DNA from: Oscillospiraceae bacterium
Lineage (GTDB): Bacteria; Bacillota; Clostridia; Oscillospirales; Ruminococcaceae
Direction: 5' to 3'
NCBI GenBank assembly: GCA_028694405.1
Contig: JAQUTM010000093.1
Span: 1 to 8,553 of the forward strand
Length of the DNA stretch: 8,553 nt
A program made the position numbers and the translations under genes. The notes beneath the pieces were generated by a model that was not told the DNA's origin, did no database searches, and worked only from the letters and a program-made list of their open reading frames with translations. Below are positions 4,712 to 8,553 of the stretch, piece after piece (positions within the stretch are counted from its first letter, which is position 1; every line of letters starts with the position of its first letter).

Positions 4712-6646
4712 ATGCGAAATGACTTTTCAATATGGGTAAACATAACAAAGCGATTTTCCGCTTTGTCACTTTATAAAAAAATTGCAGCAGTGGCTTTGGC
4801 ACTGGTAATTCCACTCTCAGCTGTGGTTTTTGCAGCTGCTGTTGCAACCGGAGACAGCCCTTCCGGCTCATCAAGCTCCTCCTCTTCTCAGCCGGAATCT
4901 CAAGCAGTGGTGGCACCTGTTTCTCCTTCCAGCAGCGAAGCTGAAAGCGAGAGCGAAGTACAGCCCAAAAAGCTTACTTTAAACGCTACTTCTGTAGAAG
5001 AAGATATGGAAATTCAAGTGTTAGATGAAAACGGTGAATTGGCAACCGGATACATATTTGAGATTACCATAAAAAGTGATAGCGGCTATGAAAAAACATA
5101 TCAAATTACCGAAATGGACGGCTTTCTCTCTTTGACAAAAATTAAAGCGGGCGATTACACCGTCTCTATGGCTGAGGCAGAGGGCTACATCACTGCCGAG
5201 CCTACCACCTGTAACGTAAAAGAAAAAGTTGCCTACGAAAAAATAGAAAACGTAGAAGTTTCTGATGAGAGCACGGTAGATGTTCCAAAGGAAGATGCCA
5301 GCTTTGGTGACGTTGCAGATAAAGTAGAACCTTTAAAGGACACTGTAGAATTTGTGGAAAGCGGCAGCTTTACAGAAGACGTGACCACCGACAAGGTTGT
5401 TGTTACCTATACGCCTAAACTTCACGCAAACGGAAACTTGCTAAACGCTGCCGGTGAAGACAGCGGCTATTCCCCTGTAAAAGACTCTACGGGAAAAATT
5501 GTCAGCGGTACTCGTACCATTTTACAAACAGTAGCTTTAAGAGGTAATACGCCTGTTTTACAAACAATGGCATATCATTACCCTGCCAGCTCTTTTGTAG
5601 TAACTTTGCTGAGTGACGAAACTCCCTCCAGCACAGATAGCTCCAGCGAAGCTTCCAGTATCTCTCAAAGCACCGAAACCTCCAGCGTAGAAACCTCCAG
5701 CACAGAAAGCAGCAGTGAAACCTCTTCTTCTCAGGAAAGTTCTTCTGAGAGCAGCAGTTCAGATTCCTCCACAAGCTCCGGCAGTTCAGATTCTTCTTCC
5801 GGCAGTAACGGAAACCCCGTAACAGAAACCATCAATCTGTTTAAAGATGATGGCTCTCCCCGCACCGATTTATTTGCTTTTGACAAAAAGGAAACAACAA
5901 CACCCGTTACTACTACTGTTACAAAATATACCGGTTGGCAAACCTTTAACGGTAAAACCTATTATTACGATAAATTTGGTAACAAAGTAACCGGTTGGCA
6001 GGTAATTAACGGTGTAAACTACTATTTTGATGCTGACGGTGTGCGCGGAAATGCCATTGGCGTTGACGTTTCTAAATATCAAGGCAACATAGACTGGAAC
6101 GCCGTTAAAAACTCGGGTGTTAGCTTTGCCTTTATTCGGGTAGGTTACCGTGGTTACAGTACCGGCAAAATTGTAGAAGACCCCTATTTCCGTAAAAACA
6201 TTCAAGGCGCTACGGCTGCCGGTTTAAAAGTAGGCGTTTATTTCTTCTCACAAGCCATTACCACTGCCGAAGCTGTAGAAGAAGCCAGTATGGTACTGGA
6301 AGCTGTACGCGGCTACAATTTGGCTTATCCCATTGCGTTTGATACCGAATGGGTTGGTGACGGTGCCCGTGCAGATAATTTATCAAAATCGCACCGTACC
6401 TCTGTTGCTGTTGCATTTTGCGAAACTATCCGTAACAGCGGTTATCGTGCCAGCGTTTACGCAAGCAAATCTTGGTTTTACAATCAACTGGAATATAATC
6501 GTGTAAGCAACTATATTATTTGGCTTGCTCATTACACCAACCAAACCGATTTTGCTCACCGCTACGATATTTGGCAATACACCAGCAGCGGAGTTGTAAA
6601 CGGTATTCCGGGTCGCGTAGACATGAACTACAGCTATATCGGATAA
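4712..6646 (+). CDS. Secreted modular GH25 lysozyme with SpaA-like domain and cell-wall-binding repeats
   Basis: Probable extracellular N-acetylmuramidase that cuts peptidoglycan; 644 aa from ATG 4712. Modules in order: basic N-terminus and hydrophobic signal segment (about 17-47, KKIAAVALALVIPLSAVVFA); a Ser-rich linker (about 48-80); a SpaA/Cna-B-like beta domain (about 87-183, with GYIFEITI and IKAGDYTVSMAEAEGY); a module of about 110 residues I do not recognise (190-300); a long Ser/Thr/Glu linker (about 303-366); two 20-residue cell-wall-binding repeats (407-446, TGW..NGK.YYYD); and the GH25 domain (449-644). GH25 hallmarks are GVDVSKYQG (Asp452), FAFIRVGYRGY, FDTEW with the D-x-E pair Asp544/Glu546, and terminal DIWQYTSSG. 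AGGAGA (4700-4705) at 6 nt spacing selects this ATG over the in-frame GTG at 4691. No holin or phage gene is adjacent, so a host enzyme for wall turnover or cell separation is likelier than a phage lysin. Confidence 0.92.
   Translation: MRNDFSIWVNITKRFSALSLYKKIAAVALALVIPLSAVVFAAAVATGDSPSGSSSSSSSQPESQAVVAPVSPSSSEAESESEVQPKKLTLNATSVEEDMEIQVLDENGELATGYIFEITIKSDSGYEKTYQITEMDGFLSLTKIKAGDYTVSMAEAEGYITAEPTTCNVKEKVAYEKIENVEVSDESTVDVPKEDASFGDVADKVEPLKDTVEFVESGSFTEDVTTDKVVVTYTPKLHANGNLLNAAGEDSGYSPVKDSTGKIVSGTRTILQTVALRGNTPVLQTMAYHYPASSFVVTLLSDETPSSTDSSSEASSISQSTETSSVETSSTESSSETSSSQESSSESSSSDSSTSSGSSDSSSGSNGNPVTETINLFKDDGSPRTDLFAFDKKETTTPVTTTVTKYTGWQTFNGKTYYYDKFGNKVTGWQVINGVNYYFDADGVRGNAIGVDVSKYQGNIDWNAVKNSGVSFAFIRVGYRGYSTGKIVEDPYFRKNIQGATAAGLKVGVYFFSQAITTAEAVEEASMVLEAVRGYNLAYPIAFDTEWVGDGARADNLSKSHRTSVAVAFCETIRNSGYRASVYASKSWFYNQLEYNRVSNYIIWLAHYTNQTDFAHRYDIWQYTSSGVVNGIPGRVDMNYSYIG
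5620..5810 (+). repeat. Serine-rich low-complexity segment in the lysozyme gene
   Basis: About 60 codons read mostly Ser with Thr, Glu and Gly, with recurring units such as TSSVETSSTESSSE. Several synonymous Ser codons (TCC, AGC, TCT, TCA, AGT) are mixed, so it is degenerate rather than an exact DNA tandem repeat. It probably serves as a flexible, possibly glycosylated spacer between the wall-distal modules and the catalytic part. Confidence 0.8.
5930..6049 (+). repeat. Two 60-bp units encoding cell-wall-binding repeats
   Basis: Two adjacent units (5930-5989 and 5990-6049), each 20 codons, start with the identical 12 bases ACCGGTTGGCAG/A-type sequence coding TGWQ. They read TGWQTFNGKTYYYDKFGNKV and TGWQVINGVNYYFDADGVRG. 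This matches the CW_binding_1 / choline-binding repeat pattern (GW, then NG, then YY(F/Y)D, then G). They lie directly before the GH25 domain and probably target it to wall polymers. Confidence 0.85.
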
Positions 6647-6673
6647 CTTTTGTTTTATCTTAACTGATACTTT

Positions 6674-6716
6674 AAAATGCCCTTACCTATTGTAAAATGG
6701 TAAGGGCATTTTGTTT
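6674..6716 (+). terminator. Intrinsic terminator after the lysozyme gene
   Basis: AAAATGCCCTTACC (6674-6687) and GGTAAGGGCATTTT (6699-6712) form a perfect 14-bp stem with an 11-nt loop, followed by GTTT. It starts 28 nt after the lysozyme stop. The A-rich left flank could allow weak function on the other strand, but no leftward gene ends here. Confidence 0.9.
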
Positions 6717-6720
6717 ATAC

Positions 6721-6749
6721 TGGATATTCTTTGCAAACCATAGTATAAT
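6721..6749 (+). promoter_or_regulatory. Probable promoter of the membrane protein gene
   Basis: TATAAT (6744-6749) is perfect; TGGATA (6721-6726), a 4/6 match to TTGACA, lies 17 bp upstream. It follows directly on the preceding terminator, so the membrane protein gene is probably its own transcription unit with a leader of about 50 nt. Confidence 0.65.
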
Positions 6750-6808
6750 GTATTTACTTATACTATTGATGTATTTATTGCTGCACAGTAAGGAGACTAA
6801 ACTGTTTT

Positions 6809-8284
6809 ATGGATAAGCTTACAAGCACTTTTTCTCGTTTTTTTAAAGCCTCTATCGCTATTACGCCTCGCTTTAAAAAAGCAATGTTTTTGGCAGGAAT
6901 TATCTATTTAGTATTTCCCTATCTGCTTTTTTATGGGCTGTTTGTAAAGCCCATTTTTGCAGTTATTTGTATTTTGGGCTGTTTAACCGCTATTTTTTTT
7001 ACATTTAAAGAAAGCCCTGCAAATGATTTTGGTGAAACCATCAAAATTCCTATTATCACTGTAATTATCACAATAATTATTTTAACAGGCTTACTTACCG
7101 CTACCGGTTTGGGCGGGGTAATGGGCCGACAAGCAAGCGATTTAGACCGTACCAACGGCATTTTGAATGACTACTTAACATACGGTCTGCCTACTCCTTA
7201 CTATAAAGCTGACGGCAGCTTGTGGGGATATCTTACCTATTACAACGCTTTGTACACTCCCAGTATTATAATCGGTAATTTAACAGGGAGTTTTCATGCC
7301 GCCGAGGTTACTATGTTGCTTTATAGTATTATTGGCTTGGTGATAGGTGTATTTTGGCTTTACCTTGTTACGCGTCGCGCTCGGCTTAAAACACTTTTCC
7401 TGTTTTTATTTTTTTCCGGCATGGACAGCATTGGCTATTTTATTGTACAGGGTCAATTTATTACCCCTTTTAAACATCTGGATTTATGGGCAAATGTAAC
7501 AGGCGAAGAATTTGGGCACATTGCCAATTACCATTCTATGGGTACCGCCATGCGCTACTCGGTACAACATTATATTCCCGCTTTCATCGTGTGTTTTATG
7601 TTGTATTATATGTTTACACAAACAAAAAATTATAAAACCGCTATTTTACTGGCGGCCAGTTTATGTCTGTGGTCTCCGTTTGTAGCAATTTCTGTTGTTC
7701 CGTTTGCTGTTGCTGTGTTTATTTTTGAAAAGTGCAATTTTAAAAAGTTTTTTGGCGGCAGTGCAATTTTCAGTATTCTTTTTATTGGTCTTCCTATGAT
7801 TATTTACTTTTTGTCTATGCCTGCAAATGAAGTACAAGGCACTGCGGACGGCATAAGAGGACTTGGGTGGGTGGTGTATAACTGGCCTATTCTGTTGCTT
7901 TTTATTGCATTGGAATTTGACATACTGTGTTGGTTTTTGTATAAAGGCGGCACTGTTAACACACCTGAAAAACGTCTGCTGTTTTTCGTCAGCGTAGGTG
8001 TGCTGATAGGCGGTTTATTTTTTGATTTTGGCTCCTGTCATGACTTTTCTATGCGCTTAGCCATTATTCCTTGGTTTATGAGTTTTGTAATGATTCCTGA
8101 AGCCACCGAAAAAAGCAGTTCTCCCTACCGTGGTTTGCTTATTGCCTGTTTGCTTATTGGTGCCATTAGCTGTTTTACCGAATATGCCACTATGGTGGCT
8201 GGCTTAAATGATTACGGCACAAACGCTTACCACGCCGTTCTGCCAACGGGCAGCCACACTTTAGTCGGGTGGGATTTGCAATAA
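6809..8284 (+). CDS. Polytopic membrane protein of unknown function, possibly GT-C-fold-like
   Basis: A 491-aa integral membrane protein I cannot name. I count about 11-12 hydrophobic segments (about 26-46, 47-66, 81-101, 166-188, 195-214, 254-270, 277-308, 318-337, 357-377, 388-406, 413-430, 441-460). There is a hydrophilic loop at about 102-165 containing ASDLDRTNGILNDY (Asp111, Asp113) and another at 215-252. A short basic N-terminus suggests an inside start. An acidic pair in the first large loop of a many-spanning protein is a feature of GT-C glycosyltransferases, and FGSCHDFSMRLAIIP (407-421) resembles an ND-x-x-MR motif I recall from uncharacterised bacterial membrane proteins; both points are suggestions only. 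AAGGAGA (6790-6796) lies 12 nt from the ATG, longer than ideal, but no other in-frame start is near. The frame continues in a coding-like way after the TAA, so this may be a slightly truncated form of a protein of about 507 aa. Confidence 0.8.
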   Translation: MDKLTSTFSRFFKASIAITPRFKKAMFLAGIIYLVFPYLLFYGLFVKPIFAVICILGCLTAIFFTFKESPANDFGETIKIPIITVIITIIILTGLLTATGLGGVMGRQASDLDRTNGILNDYLTYGLPTPYYKADGSLWGYLTYYNALYTPSIIIGNLTGSFHAAEVTMLLYSIIGLVIGVFWLYLVTRRARLKTLFLFLFFSGMDSIGYFIVQGQFITPFKHLDLWANVTGEEFGHIANYHSMGTAMRYSVQHYIPAFIVCFMLYYMFTQTKNYKTAILLAASLCLWSPFVAISVVPFAVAVFIFEKCNFKKFFGGSAIFSILFIGLPMIIYFLSMPANEVQGTADGIRGLGWVVYNWPILLLFIALEFDILCWFLYKGGTVNTPEKRLLFFVSVGVLIGGLFFDFGSCHDFSMRLAIIPWFMSFVMIPEATEKSSSPYRGLLIACLLIGAISCFTEYATMVAGLNDYGTNAYHAVLPTGSHTLVGWDLQ

Positions 8285-8335
8285 CAATTTGTAGGTAAAG
8301 CAGACAGCCTGTTCTATCGGTATTTTTCCAAATAA
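8285..8335 (+). pseudogene. In-frame continuation of the membrane protein after its TAA
   Basis: Directly after the stop at 8282-8284, the same frame reads 16 codons, QFVGKADSLFYRYFSK, and then TAA (8333-8335), just before a palindrome and terminator. The stretch is less AT-rich than the intergenic DNA that follows it and ends in a basic/aromatic tail plausible for a membrane protein C-terminus. The context is CAA TAA CAA, so a single C-to-T change of CAA would create the stop. It could be a lost C-terminus, a readthrough product, or chance. Confidence 0.45.
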
Positions 8336-8337
8336 TA

Positions 8338-8363
8338 TTTTACTTTTTTATAAAAAAGTAAAA
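8338..8363. repeat. 26-bp perfect AT-rich palindrome
   Basis: A perfect inverted repeat centred between 8350 and 8351, with arms TTTTACTTTTTTA and its complement and no spacer. As RNA it could fold only with a small loop. It stands directly beside the larger terminator hairpin and supplies a T-rich tract on the minus strand for termination of the leftward gene. Confidence 0.75.
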
Positions 8364-8364
8364 C

Positions 8365-8406
8365 AAAAGCACAACAAACTTTGAATTGAGTTTGTTGTGC
8401 TTTTTT
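8365..8406. terminator. Bidirectional intrinsic terminator between convergent genes
   Basis: AAAAGCACAACAAACT (8365-8380) and AGTTTGTTGTGCTTTT (8389-8404) form a perfect 16-bp stem with an 8-nt loop. T runs follow on both strands (8401-8406 on plus; 8368-8365 and then the T-rich palindrome on minus). It serves the rightward membrane protein gene and the leftward gene whose stop lies at 8416-8418. Confidence 0.92.
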
Positions 8407-8415
8407 AAATGTTTT

Positions 8416-8553
8416 TTATTTGTCGGCTTCCTTTTTCGGTTTGTCTGGCTCGCCCTGTTCCGGAGCTTCCTTCCAAATGTGAATCAACCCAACATCTTGC
8501 GCATCTTTTAATAAGGCGATAATCATAGGCAAAAGCAACATACCACCTAAACC
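8416..8553 (-). CDS. C-terminal end of a membrane protein, probably AI-2E transporter/YtvI-like (partial)
   Basis: On the minus strand an open frame enters from the right edge and reads 45 residues to TAA (8418-8416): GLGGMLLLPMIIALLKDAQD, then VGLIHIWKEAPEQGEPDKPK and KEADK. It starts inside a glycine-rich hydrophobic membrane segment ending near ALLKD, followed by an amphipathic stretch and a charged Lys/Glu/Pro tail that would be cytoplasmic. The pattern GxxGMLLxPxxxxLLKD, then an aromatic-basic end, resembles the last membrane segment of AI-2E family transporters, including the sporulation protein YtvI. That assignment rests on a short fragment. The gene end itself is supported by the adjacent bidirectional terminator. 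Confidence 0.55.
   Translation of the reverse strand, partial: GLGGMLLLPMIIALLKDAQDVGLIHIWKEAPEQGEPDKPKKEADK

Noticed and set aside
5620..5810. CRISPR array or exact tandem repeat
   Set aside because: The repetition is at the protein level (Ser/Thr/Glu) with mixed codons; no constant-length repeat with spacers is present.
4712..6646. GH25 protein as a prophage endolysin
   Set aside because: It has a signal peptide, long surface-type linkers and a SpaA-like domain, and no holin, tail or integrase gene is nearby.
5502..7161. Minus-strand frames inside the lysozyme and membrane protein genes
   Set aside because: They overlap strongly supported coding sequence, including the Ser-rich segment, whose complement gives artificial Arg/Trp/Cys-rich peptides.

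Overview
The window looks like chromosomal DNA of a low-to-moderate-GC Gram-positive anaerobe, most likely a Clostridia member (Oscillospiraceae/Ruminococcaceae-like). The evidence is a T-box-controlled aspartyl-tRNA synthetase, a type III glutamine synthetase, AGGAG-type ribosome binding sites, consensus sigma-A promoters, rho-independent terminators after most genes, and a secreted serine-rich GH25 lysozyme with cell-wall-binding repeats. There is no sign of phage, transposon or CRISPR sequence. The organism call is inference from gene content only.

Left part (1-2266). aspS runs leftward off the window edge. It is preceded by a full T-box leader with promoter, specifier region, stem III, antiterminator motif and terminator. 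The codon at the specifier position reads AAC (Asn), not GAC (Asp), which suggests the synthetase also feeds Asn-tRNA(Asn) synthesis by the indirect amidotransferase route. Divergent to it, a consensus promoter drives rightward transcription, but a strong intrinsic terminator lies about 10 nt after the predicted start and well before the glutamine synthetase start codon. This looks like an attenuator or a short RNA.

Middle (2267-6646). Glutamine synthetase III (696 aa) is closed by its own terminator. Next is an AT-rich 5' leader with a long-range inverted repeat, and then a 644-aa secreted modular lysozyme: signal peptide, Ser-rich linker, SpaA/Cna-B-like domain, unrecognised module, second Ser-rich linker, two cell-wall-binding repeats and a GH25 catalytic domain. 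It also ends at a terminator.

Right part (6647-8553). A polytopic membrane protein of unknown function has its own promoter. Its reading frame continues for 16 sensible codons past the TAA at 8282-8284, which suggests a recent premature stop or readthrough. A bidirectional terminator separates it from the convergent 3' end of a leftward membrane-protein gene, probably AI-2E transporter/YtvI-like.

The genes appear to be single transcription units rather than one operon. The only functional link I can argue for is the divergent aspS/glutamine synthetase pair: both would bear on amide nitrogen (Asn and Gln), and both appear to be controlled by transcription termination in the leader. No wholly new system is evident. 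The best leads are the Asn-type T-box on aspS, the promoter-proximal terminator before glutamine synthetase, and the interrupted C-terminus of the membrane protein.
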